A DNA stretch of 64,000 nucleotides, taken from positions 188,501-252,500 of the forward strand of contig NC_084934.1 in assembly GCF_958298935.1 (NCBI RefSeq), given 5' to 3'. The notes beneath the pieces are model-generated. The model had not been told where the DNA came from, searched no databases, and was given only the letters and a program-made list of their open reading frames with translations. A program made the position numbers and the translations under genes. Each line of letters opens with the position of its first letter. Within the stretch, counting starts at the first letter, position 1. The stretch comes from Phragmites australis. Taxonomy: Eukaryota; Streptophyta; Magnoliopsida; Poales; Poaceae. Below, one piece after another: positions 47,201 through 59,395 of the stretch.

Positions 47201-48610
47201 TTAAAGGGCGTGGTGATCTGAGCTCTGATCGGCCAGCGAACGCCAATGCCATCTGCGACGGCACGTCTGTTTGCGACGGCGACGACCGTGGCAGCGTGAT
47301 GGTGGATTCGAGGGGATGGGGGCTTGGCTAGGGATCACATGGGACGACAACACAGGGTAAAGGAGGAGGGGAAAGGGCTAGTCTGGGGTCATTACCTTTC
47401 TGCGACGATCGGGGAAAAAGAATTTGCGGAGACGACGACGAGATAGCTCATCACGGGCGGCGGCGGTGGCGGCTTCGGCGAACGGCGACGCACGGACAGG
47501 GAAGCAGCGACGTCTAGGGCTTAAGGGTGTGGAATAGGGAAATGAGAGAACGTGCAACTACTATTTATAGGGCTAGGGGCAGCTGGTTGAGATGGAGTCC
47601 AAGCCAAATACGAATCGGATTCGAGTTCGAGTCGGTTACGATTTCCTTTTTCACAGCTCTCTATTTCGAGGATGATATCTCCATCATCCAGACTCCAAAT
47701 TGGACGTTTCTAGACTCTAAATTATATTACTCGAAAAGATCTAAAACTTTGGTATTCATTAGAACTTCTGAAAACGTCATCTTGATTTTCAAAAATGCAC
47801 CATAAGATAAATTGTTTAAACTCAGACTTATCTGTGCAGCACTAATTTCCGGGGCCATAACTCATAGGTGCATTATCCAAAAGGAGATTTCCATAGGTTC
47901 AAATCGAAGATCTCGACGAGACCTACAACTTTGGTATTATCAAGATTTGCATTTGAGGCCGTATTGAACTCCGAAACTGCACGAGAAGATGAGACTGACG
48001 ATGAGGAGTAAGTGGTAGCCGGCTTTAATTGACATTATGGCCATTTAGGCGGCGGTTTCCATTATGAATTGCTAGAAATTGAAAGAGGATAGATGGATGT
48101 CAATACATCTTTATTGAGCACTAACTCGAGCTTTGTTGGTCAGCCTTGGTTGCCAGGAGAAAGGACAACATCGTTTAGAAGTGGATGAAATGATCAGGTA
48201 CATGCACATGCAAGAGAGCTGATTTGGGCTGGCTTTAGCGCACATGTATGTCATCACGCTAGCAATCCAACGTGATGCAAGATTGATGGCTTGATGCTGG
48301 TTTGAAGCCACAGGCTAGAGAGAAAAATATTGAGGAAAAACAGTGAACGCTAGGTTGGATCAAAATGATGCGAGATGAGATTGTCCACGGAGGATTTTTG
48401 GGTAATATGGGAAAAATGGAATAGTGATTTATCCAACCTAGAAATTCCTTAATCTATTCTAATATTTTATAAATACATTTTTCATCACGCAAAACAAATT
48501 CTTTTTAAACTCTAAACAAAATTTTGGAAATTTTTTCAAATTTCAAGAAAAATATTATTTTATTGTTTTAAAATGCTCACAATCCAAAATAGAAATTTTG
48601 GGGTGTGACA
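44238..48610 (-). mobile_element. Large solo-LTR-like element (4.4 kb)
   Basis: Its ends are TGTCACACCC (44238) and GGGTGTGACA (48610), a perfect 10-bp inverted pair with the TG...CA of LTRs. The flanks are ACCTA and GCCTA, a 5-bp target duplication with one mismatch. There is no gag or pol inside, only scattered frames below 100 codons, a GC-rich block near 47100-47520 and AT-rich ends. Length and CACACCC termini resemble the multi-kb LTRs of Tekay/Del-type gypsy elements. Minus orientation is suggested by the AAAATTT-rich start read from 48610. A non-LTR DNA element with similar ends is less likely but not excluded. Confidence 0.65.
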
Positions 48611-49966
48611 GCCTACGAGGCGACAGGAGGACCAGAGATGACGAGGATTACAGGCAACATGGGGCGGCGTTTGGGCGAATCGCTGCTCTGATGGGGAGAG
48701 GACGTGGTCAAGGACTCGATGAACGATTTTGCCCTTGGACTGGACCAGGAGGCTTCTGGAGGTAGCGAAATATGGACAACTCGGATATCGTTAGGCTATA
48801 ATCGGAGGAGCAGAGCTAGGGGATGTTGTTAGAACAGTACCTGTGGTCGTTATGTGCGGAGGAACAACAGGTTCTATATGATATGATACATTCAATTACT
48901 TGAGGCAGCAAAAATAGTTGAGATTTCAGGCTTATATTATATTAGCGTATCTGTGTTGTTACTGGGAACAATGTACATTAACCTTTGTTCCTGATCGAGG
49001 TATGATGAATTATATTGTTGGTGCTAAGCAGAGAGAGATTGTATTGTAATTGGTTGCTCTTGATCCTTCTTAGGTACCAAATACAGTACGTACTATTGAT
49101 CTTTAGTCTGATCAGGGCTTTTGCTTCACTGCATCTGCATTTGCATGTGCATGGAGAGAAAGCAGGCAAGACATAATACCCTCTCGGCGTGGCGCAGCCT
49201 CCAGAGGCTGGCAGCGAGCGCCCTGGCCGTGGCGGCAACGCCTCCTCCACGCACGGGTGGTGGTTGAGGAGGGGGTCATTGGGATGATCATGGACATGGA
49301 ATAAGATCGAGTTGGAATCTGGTTGGTCTTGGTTTGGATGCACATGCCGTATGTGACATGTCATGTCATGTGTGATGTGACCAAGCGACGGACCATCACT
49401 GTCAGCCCCGAGGAAGATTAGAGAGTGATTAGAGAGTGACTGGTTGGTGGTTGCCCTCCCTGCTGGTTTGCTATTCTTGATAGACTCTCCGTTTCCCACT
49501 GTGTCCATTCATTCTTCCTCGTGTAGTCATGTTTATATTGTCTCAGCATTTCATGATGTCACATGTGAGGACAATGGTACCACTCTATTCTATGAATTCT
49601 TTGAGAAGGCATATTTAAGTGTTGGATTGAGAATGATGGTTAGAGGGAGTTGAATATACGTCGTTTTAGAAATAGATGATCTTCTCTTATTTTATTATCC
49701 AACACATCTCAAGAACAAAGTACAACATAAAACACAGAAACACAGCAGAAACATAGAGCTCAACCCAGAAGATCCGTCTAGAACAAAATAGAAACTCAAA
49801 AAATTCAAAAACCAAACTTAAAGATCCAATCAAAGGTGGGTCTCATGGTTAGAATCGAACAGTAGATTCCACAGCAAACCAATTCATAACTCATCCCTAC
49901 ACAAAGTTTGGAACTTGAGAAGAAAGATTCAAAAATCAAAGATAAAATTACTGGTTGAAGAAATTC
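48611..49966. other. Intergenic; one unassigned 176-codon frame
   Basis: The sequence continues the GC-rich spacer interrupted at 44237. A minus-strand frame of 176 codons (48978-49508) has a His/Pro/Ser-rich sequence with no known domain and no splice or start context to support it, so it is not called a gene. Confidence 0.5.
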
Positions 49967-51113
49967 TTCAAGTTGATGATCTAGAGGTAGGGGAGTTCAA
50001 GACCCCTGAGTATACACTCGTATGTGATTTTTATGCCTCTAGCAACAAGAATAATAATTTTACAAGATGCTGAAAATTCAACCCAAAAACTAAAACAAAA
50101 ATCACATCGAAACACCTAAAACTTGCAAACTTACAAGGAAACCAATAGAGGGAAACTAGAATGAGGGGAATTCAAGCATATGTAAAAACATAAAATTTAT
50201 TACTCAAAGAGATCAGTCCTTTTTTAGACTGATTACAGAGATTTTTCACTCAAAACTCTCACATAATACATAGGTAAACACTCATCATTTTTCTCCTCTA
50301 AAACCCTAGCACTAGACTCTTAAATGAGTGACACAATAGGCTCAAGTGGTTGGTTCCCCCTCTCCTATAGTCATATCCCTCTATTTATAAACCTAGAAAA
50401 CTTGATGTCTAAGTTTCCTAACTTTTTTCCAAAATACACATCTCTTGTAGTACACTCATACCTACTACCGAGGGTATTTTGGTCTATTTTTTTCATTCAT
50501 TAGACGACCACAATGCCTTCACAACTTAGCTTCGCCTTGACGCAAACTTCACGATGATGCCACGTACTCCTTCAGTCCTCCCATGGTTTTGAGGCCAAAC
50601 CACGAAACTCTTTGCACGCTTCTCAAAGCATGACTCACCACTTACTTATACCTTAAGCAAGCACTCTGATGTCGACACGTGTCCTTCGTTTTGCGATCCT
50701 GACTACTGATAAGTCTCTCCCGCTCCCGATCCCTCGAACCGTCTTATCCCTTGCACCGACATCCCGTTCACTTGACTTTGTCAACACACCGTTTTCATCT
50801 TCTGTTTCATGCTTTGCTTGACCTCTATGTGTACAAGTAAGATCACCCTTGACTCCGCACAGCCTCTTTGATCGTCCGGCAACAAGCACCTGCTTAGCCC
50901 CAATTACCTACTGTCAACCGCCAAGTTGCATCCGTCACCTGCACACCATGAGACAAGCGAACACATTTCTCCAATTCTAACTCCAGTTAGTTCATAATCA
51001 AAATACTCAAATAAAGCTCAAGCAATCTACAACTCAACAAACCAAATTGCCAACCTTATCAATCACTCAGCACATATAAACCAAAGCACATTTCAACTTG
51101 TTTTCTCATAAAG
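49967..51113 (-). mobile_element. LTR-like dispersed repeat, copy 2 (inverted relative to copy 1)
   Basis: The reverse complement aligns by eye with 32057-33245, including the TATA box region TTTATAAATAGAGGG (50387-50400 in reverse) and the end block ATGCCTCTAGCAACAAGAA (50032-50050). The copies are clearly diverged with small indels, so they are separate older insertions and not a recent duplication. It is not coding. Neither end shows a clear target duplication. Confidence 0.65.
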
Positions 51114-52560
51114 AGAAATATCTATATATCTAAGATTTATCCTATAAAGCTGAGAAGACGCAAGTACCAAAGGAAGACAAAAATATAAGACACTTTGTGA
51201 TCTACAGTAGTTTGTCTATGAGTTTGTGCATAGCGCACCTTGGATAGCCAAATTTTGCTAGAGTACACTCCTCATGTGTGATCTATGCCACGTCCTCCCC
51301 ATGCCGGAGCATTCCGTGGCTACGCCGTGAATGTTGTTGGCACCACTCGTCGCCATGGAGGCTTCGTACCGTCCGTCCATCTCCTTCGGTTAGGGCAAGA
51401 GGAGCGGTTAATGAGTCTGTACATACAGCTTAATAATAAAGAAATTGAATTATTTAGGGGCGATGCCTGCTGAACGTTTGCTCACTCAAAATATATGAAA
51501 AACTTGCTGGAACCTTGTTCAACAATTTATTAAATCTAGTTCAACTAATTTTTATAACAATTTCTGAACCTAGCTAGCTAGTTCAACAAATTTATTTTGC
51601 AGATTCTTTCTACTGGATATGCGGTTTCCCTCTCCTCTCTCTCTTCTTGGGAAAAGATTCCCTTGGTTTTTTCTCTTACTTTATACTGTATATCCAAAAG
51701 TTGAGTGTGTCATGACCCATTTGTTATGGAATCTCTCGATGTTGTCGATGATGAGCTATGTAATTAGCAAACGATTGTTTTTTGTTCCTTTTTTCCTTCT
51801 AGGAATGTCCGGCATAACACGTGCAAGAAGAATTTGGACTTGGGAATTGGAATGGAGAATATACAGATTGAAAATGATGATTGCCTGCTCTTGCTGCCTC
51901 GTAAGTGAGGCATGCAGAGGAGAAGAGAAGATTTGGCCTTGGTTGTAACAAACGCAAGTGTAAAACTAATACTGGATTGCCTTGGTTTGACGCTAAGCGT
52001 GACCGAGTTGGGTGTAGCTTGGTTTGTCACACAGGAGACGAGATAGCAGTTGTCTCTCATTGCGACCCCGAATCACAATGTCCTCTTTAATTTGGACTCA
52101 TCTTTTGCACTCCTTGTTCATATTTTCCTACTCTGTCTTGCAAATTAAACTGCCCTCATGTTGTACAGGCGCCATGCGAGCTTGTACAGGCTTGGGGCGA
52201 TGTCCATCGGTGTTTATACATTTTTAGAACATTGCAAGGGTACATTGATTACTAGTTTAGAATAGGGGCAGGGTCGTCTTCTTGCTGAGGCATCACTACA
52301 CCAAGACAGTATAAAAAATACATCAGGCAACAAAATTTCCACCAAATTGTCATGCACATTTCACATCTCTAAAAATTTGACCCTTCTTTCTCGCTATACA
52401 AAGGAATATAAATTATTACTATTATTATATGCCTTGCCTTACAACAAATTACACTTATAGCTAACAGGAGATTTAAAAAAACATGTGAACCTACAACACT
52501 TTGATGCCAGTTAGCTCTCCTGAATCTGAACGAATAATCGGCAAACTGGACTGGACTGGA
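51114..52560. other. Intergenic and 3' flank of the GPI-protein gene
   Basis: No gene was recognised. The segment nearest 52561 is likely the 3' UTR of the minus-strand gene. A short frame at 51619-51948 is not supported by any known domain. Confidence 0.5.
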
Positions 52561-55500
52561 CTAAGCTTGTAACAAAAGCGCGAGAAAAAGGGAGCCCAAG
52601 GAAATAAGAAGGCTTAGCTTCATGTTCTTGTGGTTCACACCTGCAAAAGGAACTATCAAGTCTACTATCATGCCCAACATGAGCTTTAGAATATTGGCCC
52701 AGCAGAATGGAGAGAAAAAAAGCATGTAGCTAGCTTACCATTTTGTGCCGATGTTGCTGCAGGTCGCTCTGGAATATTGACAGCTGGATACAAAATCACC
52801 AAAAGTTACAGTGAGAACATAACATAAATAAAGCAGCAAAAAGACACATTCACGCACCACAGGAAGCCCATGACACAATATAACTGTAAAGACGTACATT
52901 TAAGTATGTCACAAGTACTTGGCTGTACTGCTAGCCAAACAGAGCTCTAAATCCAAGATGGATGGTTTAGAGAGAGAAACAATTTAACGGTCTTGTAAAT
53001 TCTTTATTATATAAAAGAAACAGATTGTAGTGAATGAGTCTATATATCCACAAATGTCATTCAAAAACGAAATGACAAAAAAGAAAACAAGAAATTGAGC
53101 TGATAAACACAAGTGTCATCCTGTAAACAGAACGCAAGGTGCATATTGGATCACTCAACCTGCTTCTACACTAGAATTACCAATTCGGACTTCATAGCAC
53201 ACTGTTTCAGCAGAAAGGGAATGAAACAATCTAGTGGAATAAGACAGAAGGCTTCAATTCTAACTTCATAATTTTAAGTGCATCACAGAGACAACCTGAA
53301 GAAATCCATGTATGTAAATAAAGTTGTAGATAGATTAGCTAAAACAGAAAGTATGATCAGCACAACAGATAGATAACATACATTTATTGCACGACGAAGA
53401 TGGTGCTTGCATGGAAGATGGCCATGGGGCCGCAATGTTATCATTCAGATCACATGTGAAACTAATCCCAGAAATGAGGTCAAGGGATGCATCAGAGGGC
53501 ATGCTTGGAAGGAGACATCCAGATTCTGTGTAAAACCAAAAGAGACTAATCACTAGCAAGGAATAAAATCAATTTCTCTTGAGTACAGCTCTACACATTA
53601 ATGATGTGAAATCTAATGCTGTAACTTAGAGCATAAAATGAATTTTTAACAGTCAGGCAGTATTGCAGAATTAATCTGTCAGCTAGGTAGACAAAATATA
53701 AACCTATAAAGCCAGATTACGGAAGCAATTTTGCAACGAAACAAGGTGGTCAATGCATGAAGTTCCAGGTTAGAGAAGGAGAAACCCTGCATGCTCTCAT
53801 ATAACTAACTGACGCTAATTATTTGAATATTGGCTCGAGAACTACTTCACATTACACATGATCCAAGAATATTTTCCAAAATAGCGCCTGTTTGAAAAAG
53901 GGGGATTGCTCTAGGAATTTTAAGGATGTTCAAATCTAAATAAATTCCTAGGGATTTGGATCCTAGCCACCCTTTCCAAACAGGCACTTATTAGCTTAGG
54001 TCTTGGATATCTAAAAGAACTGCCACAAGCTGATCCATCCAATATTCATGTTCTTACTTCTACCTCTAAGAGAGCAGAATCATAATTCAACCCCTTGAGA
54101 AAACTAAAATAAACAGCTCAAAATTCATATTGTTGGTCTCCTGCTAATATATGGTACACCAGACACAACGTTTAGCACATATTGTTGTATGTCTTAAAGC
54201 ACAGATGTGGTAAGACATGCAAAACCAATCATATGTTGCAAGGAAACAAGGTATTCAGTCTAAGCTTAAGCAGAACATAGCATGTCATGTAAAAAATGAT
54301 TTAGAACATATACATTAAAGCAAAGTAATAAAAAGCTTGAAAATGTTAACTTACCTTGAGATCCAACTGTTTGTGAATTCAGTAGGGGCCAGTCAGTCAA
54401 ACACAAAGGTTGAAAAGAAAGACAGATATTTCGTGAGTTCAGTTGCCAAGCAATGCAGAGCCAGAAGGTAAATATGATCCTAATGCATAATCAATTGATC
54501 TTGAATAACTTACCTTGAAGAGAAAAATCCTTCAGAGTTATTTGGCATGAGCTATAAACATTCGTGCTGACATTCATCTTTTGCAACTTTGCCCCAAGGA
54601 AAGCAGCACAATTTAAAGCTTGCAAATTTGTTATGAAGCTTTGCTTTTGCAGATGGGCTACATAACTTGCCATAGCCTTGCAACATGTAGTGCTGTTCTT
54701 GATTGTTCCAACGCACTCTTTTGCCACCTTACTTGTGTCTGGAAAGCTTAGTGGACAAACTGGAGGGTTGGAGTGAAAATAAGTTCCTCATTATAAATAC
54801 TATTAACGGTGAACAATGAGAATAAAACTCAAAATGTAGTAAAATATGTTTTAAAATTGAGATTAAAGAATATAAAAAATATATCCATGTATTCCACCAG
54901 GTTCCATAAAGCCGAAGTTCAAGAAACTTTTGAAATTTAGCAAATGAACACTCATGGCTATTCAAATGTACCAAATCTTTTGCCTCAAATAAGTGTGCCA
55001 AATCTTTTGTTCTTTTAATCCAAACCATATTTTCCAAAACATTTGAACTGAAAAGCTTGGGATCCAATTGTTCCACACTATCAACTTCCAATAGTATGAA
55101 AGTGCTCCAGAGATTCCACACGACAAAAGAAAAATTCAAACACCCTTACATAGATTATTTGGTCGCTTGCTTTAAAGTATGGTCCTCTTTATACCAAAAA
55201 AAGTATGGTCCTTAAATGATCCAGCTCAAGCATTTTGTTTCCTTAATAGCCCTGCAAAGTTTGGCCTCTTTGACTTTTGTGCATGCTTGAAGTTAAACCA
55301 ATTTGGTGCTCGTACAGTGTGATCCTTGGAGCTAAACTAATGCGCTTGATTTGGCGGTCCCTTTATGAGATTGATCTTTGGATGTAAGCATTGTTTTTCT
55401 ATAATAGAAATTCAGGTAAATCAATCTGCTTGATAAAGAGGACAATGACAGGATAAGTCAATATAATGTTGCATGAACATGGTTTTCAACGTTTAGCATC

Positions 55501-57019
55501 TGAGAGACTGAGACAGTGTGGTACAATTTTTTAACCATTTCACTTACAGAGGAACTAAACAAGATTAAGCTATGAAATGTTTAATTTTGTAGGCAAATAT
55601 ACAACGGAAGCAGGGTGTATATATATATTCATCCTAACAAAATAGAAGGTAGTAACAGAAAAAATTCATTTGAAAGTACCTCCATTGACATTACAGTTAG
55701 ATATCTGCCTCAGCATTTGCTTTGCAGACGGCGGGTCAAGCCTGCTTGATAGCCATCTCAGAACAACATTCCTGCAACTATCGACTTTGGGACTCCCAGC
55801 GTAGCTCGTCAAACCTCCATCCTTCAAAGAGATCTTCTGGGCAGCTTCGTTTATAGCATTCTGACATGTCTGGCTGCAGCATTCATTAACAGGATCCACC
55901 TTCCGACAGGCCTCAAGGAGCTTCGACGAGTCGATGACACTCTCAAATGCATCCACCGTGCTAACAGGGCAAGATCCCTCGGTCACATTCGAGAGATGAA
56001 CCGAGCAAAGGCTGTGGAGATTATCACTGGCACCCTGACTCAACAGCAGCTCCTGGATATCCGACAGGCAGTAGTTGGCAACGGTGGGATCCAACGCGAG
56101 AGACCCAGTCTGCTTGCTTGACTGCCCTATGAGGATGGTCAGTGTTGCCTGAAGCTGGGGGCAGCAAATGACATTCGCCAAGAACGGAGCGAACGAGGTA
56201 AAGCAATCGACGGCCGTGGTGGTCATCAGTTTATCAACAGCGGTGAAGTTCAATGTGCATTTCCCTGCATTGAGGAACTCACACTTTCAGTTGACAAACT
56301 GCACTTGCAAAATGTTTAAATTCTCATAGAACTGCATGTCTACACTAGTTCCCAAAGAGAAAAGGAGCATATGTGTGCAGTCTATGCTGTATGCAAGGAA
56401 AGGAGGGGAATAGGACTACTAACAGTGCACAAACCTGAGAGCTTTGGCGTGCTGTTGTTAAAGAATGGCGCGAGGGGAGCAGGCGCCAGGAAGGGGACAA
56501 ATGGCTTGGGGGAGCCGCTAGGTGAGAGCTCCGGCATCGGCATGAGGCCGCTCGGTGGGAGCTCCGGCATGAGGCCGCCGTCATTTTCCGCTGCATGAAC
56601 GATCCGGTGAAGCGGTGGCTGGCTCTGAGCAAATGCACTGCTCGAATCACCGAACAGCCCGTGTAAACCTGCACATTACCAAAGCCGCATGCAGCACAAA
56701 TCACTCGTGTTTCCTCCTCAAAGGGAGAGAATTGAATGGACTCTCCCAGGCCCTGGCAAGAAAATTCAGGAGCCAGCCGGAGCAGCCTCCCTGACAGATC
56801 AAAATCAAGAAAGCGGCACAGGGAGTGCAAGAGAAGCCGAGAGCAAGAAGAAAGCAAGGATCCATAGCTCCGTACAACTAATTGCTCAAGCAGGAAAGAA
56901 AATAGGACGAGGAAAGGGAAGAATCCGAAGCACAGTTGAGGTAGCAGAAAGCTCAAGAAGAGGTACTCACAGAGGAAGGAGAGGGCGGCAACCGCAAGGA
57001 GCCGCCCGGTGGGCGCCAT
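52561..57019 (-). CDS. GPI-anchored SPARK-domain protein (At1g61900-like)
   Basis: It has eight exons: 56971-57019, 56435-56668, 55680-56264, 54514-54759, 54355-54366, 53382-53525, 52739-52783 and 52561-52640. They give 1395 nt, 464 codons plus stop, with all junctions GT/AG and the frame kept throughout. The start ATG at 57019 opens a signal peptide (APTGRLLAVAALSFLCLHGL). FVPFLAPAPLAPFFN and KLSGKCTLNFTAVDKL introduce a long Cys-rich domain (FANVICCPQLQATLTIL-like pattern, NECCSQTCQNAI, TCCKAMASYVAHLQKQS), the plant-specific domain of At1g61900 proteins. Near the C-terminus are ESGCLLPSMPSD and ISFTCDLNDNIAAPWPSS. A final hydrophobic tail SLLISLGSLFLALLLQA follows SAQNG, as for GPI attachment. 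The role is unknown; cell-surface location is inferred. Confidence 0.92.
53884..53987. mobile_element. Small fold-back MITE in an intron
   Basis: The sequence starts GCGCCTGTTTGAAAAAGGGG and ends CCCTTTCCAAACAGGCAC, a near-complete inverted repeat, with CTAGGAATTT / AAATTCCTAGG also pairing inside. At 104 bp it resembles grass MITEs starting G(T/C)GCCTGTTTGG. It lies in the intron between the 53382-53525 exon and the 12-nt exon. The target duplication is unclear. Confidence 0.65.
54355..54366 (-). other. 12-nt micro-exon of the GPI-protein gene
   Basis: A 12-nt exon between AACAG| and |GTAAGT adds Val-Gly-Ser-Gln so that SLQ VGSQ ESGCLLP reads through, as in the Arabidopsis relative (VGNQESGCLLP, recalled). 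Removing it keeps frame because 12 is a multiple of 3, so skipping would delete four residues. Confidence 0.8.
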
Positions 57020-58144
57020 ACGGCGGCGGCGAGCGGCGAAGGGTTGGAAGCAGAGGAGGGGAAGGGAAGGGAAGGCGGCGGCGTCTACGCGAGCTCGCGA
57101 GTGAGAGAAGAAAAGTGGGGGGAGTGGAGGAAAGTGGACAGCTCGCTTTGGAAGTGGAGTAGGGGAGGAAGAACTGCAAAATCATTAAGTGCACCCAAAG
57201 ATCCACCACGGAAAAATAGCACTTCCCCATTCCCCTACTTTAATAAAAAAAATCATTGTTATACATACAACTTATTTGTACAAATTGTTTACAGCCAGAA
57301 AATTAAATGGCTAAAATAAGTTGGGCGGTGGTTCGCTTATTAATCAAATAGATCAAATCATTTGTTGTAACGAAGTTATAAAAATGGCCATACATGAAGT
57401 ATTTCTCTTTAATTAATTTTTCATAGGTCCTTTTTAACTTTGCACGAGTACAGTTTATTTAACCTCGTAGCCTGATTTTAAATGAAAACTTTACTTGCGG
57501 TGAGTTTGAGTAAGTGGTTTTGTCATATTTAATTGTTTATGATTTAGAAAATATTAATTATGATATCTCTAAACTGTATGACTAATTTATGATCAATTCA
57601 ATTTAGGATTGGTTGTGTTAGTACTATACAGCCTATGAGTTTATCTTACATAGATGATTCGATCATTTTTTATTTTTTAGGCTTTATAATCCAATCATGA
57701 GGGTTTTCGTTTCTGTTTTATAGTCTTTTACTTAATCTTTATGTACACTGAAAAACCTGAAGTACTAATAATAGTTATTTTTTTATAGTTGATGCCCTTT
57801 GCTCACGGAAATAGCGTATATTATTGTTTGGTACATGATCTTTTGTGTATGTACATGTGGGGTACATGTGTGCAGGTAGACGTAACAACAGACGGGTGGG
57901 GGGCTGAGAATTGATGATCCCATTTAATATGGACGGACATTAACGCCCGCCCCCTCCTCATTCATTTCAATCTGCCATGCGGGCCCGCAGTGAATTCGCG
58001 GCCCCACCAGTCAGCTAGCTGCCGGAGCGGAGTAAATACGCAGCCTGCTCCTCCCCGCCTTCTCCTTATTACGGAGGTCACTCACTGACCAGTGGGACCG
58101 GCCCTTGTGGGCCCAACCTGTCATTGCGATGCCTCACAACGGGA
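57020..58144. other. 5' leader and promoter side of the GPI-protein gene; GC-rich island
   Basis: 57020 to about 57180 is a GC/CT-rich leader for the minus-strand gene. An AT-rich stretch follows, then a GC-rich island at about 57890-58140 including GTGGGACCGGCCCTTGTGGG, which resembles grass promoter sequence. No coding is seen. Confidence 0.5.
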
Positions 58145-59100
58145 AGCGAGAAGGCCAGGGAGTTTGGAATAAGAGAGAAGAGAGAAAAAGGAAAGAAAAA
58201 GGTTTGGAATAATTTAAATTGAAGAATTTGAATTTATTTTCTATTTTGGATTCAGATTAATTTTATTTGGAATATTTGAACTTAAGATCTCGAGACTTTC
58301 TAAGTTGATTTGAATCAAAGGATCCGAACTCGAATCTGGATTGTGCTGAATAGAATTTACGAGTAGAATTGAAATTGAGAGACATTCAATTTTAAATCTC
58401 CACACAAAGAACTATAAAAATCTCAACTAATACATATGATCCATATTAAAGCAGAGATTATTTTAAAACTGATTCTAGTGCATTTTGGGAATACCTATTC
58501 AACTTGACACCCTTAACACACATATAAATACATACATACTGATATACACATACATACATGCATACTCCCTTAACTTTAATTACCTTAATTAATCATAAAA
58601 AGTTTTAATTTCGAGTGAACTTGGTAATTAATCAACATGCTTAAACTCAGATGTTACACATAGGCTTAAAAGGGGAGTTGACATTCAGTATATGGCCTCT
58701 AGGACTTGGGGTGTCTCGTAGAAAAGCTCGGCAGGAAAGGTGTTTGGAGGGTCTCGGTATGACTCTCTCCTCCACTTGAAATTGTTGGAGGCTGAGCCTA
58801 TCGCGTGGATAAAGTTGTACAGCCTATGCAGAGTGTAAATCTATTCGAGTAGCCATGTCCACGGTTATAGATATGCGGAAGCAGCAATCGTGTTGACTAG
58901 ACTCCGGGTACGTTTGTTTTGATGAGTAAGTATGTGGACTAGATGTCCGTGTGATGAGGTTTCTGGCTCAGTCCGTCGGAAGCTGAGTGGTACTAGAGGT
59001 ACACAAGATGTGATGAAAAGGACTGTGGAGTGTAGTGTAGCCCCTCACAAGACCAAAAACCGTCCAGATATAATTTGTTACTATTTTTTGAATTTAAAAC

Positions 59101-59270
59101 CGTTTCAAAAGCTTTGTTATCAAGATACCTTATTTTAAACTATTTCAAAAGCTTTGTTACTATGTTACCTTTTTTTAAACTGTTTCAAAAGCTTTGTTAT
59201 CAGACTACTTTGTTTTAAATTGTTTTAAAAGCTCTGTTACTAGGTTACATTGTTTTAAACTATTTTAAAA
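59101..59270. repeat. 40-bp tandem repeat, about 4.3 copies
   Basis: Units start at 59101, 59141, 59181, 59221 and (partial) 59261. Each begins (C/T)(G/A)TTT(C/T)AAAAGCT(T/C)TGTTA and ends TTTTAAA, with an exact 40-bp period. Confidence 0.9.
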
Positions 59271-59395
59271 AGTTAATAGTAAAGAATATAAATAGATACG
59301 TGTATAAAACCTGCTTTACGCTTAAAACTATATCATAAAGTCACATCCTTGAAATAGCCATTATGCATCTATTAACCCACTTGAAGTAGTATATG

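Noticed and set aside
48978..49508. 176-codon minus-strand frame considered as a small secreted-peptide precursor
   Set aside because: No signal peptide, no CLE, CEP or IDA-type motif, and no supporting splice or promoter context.
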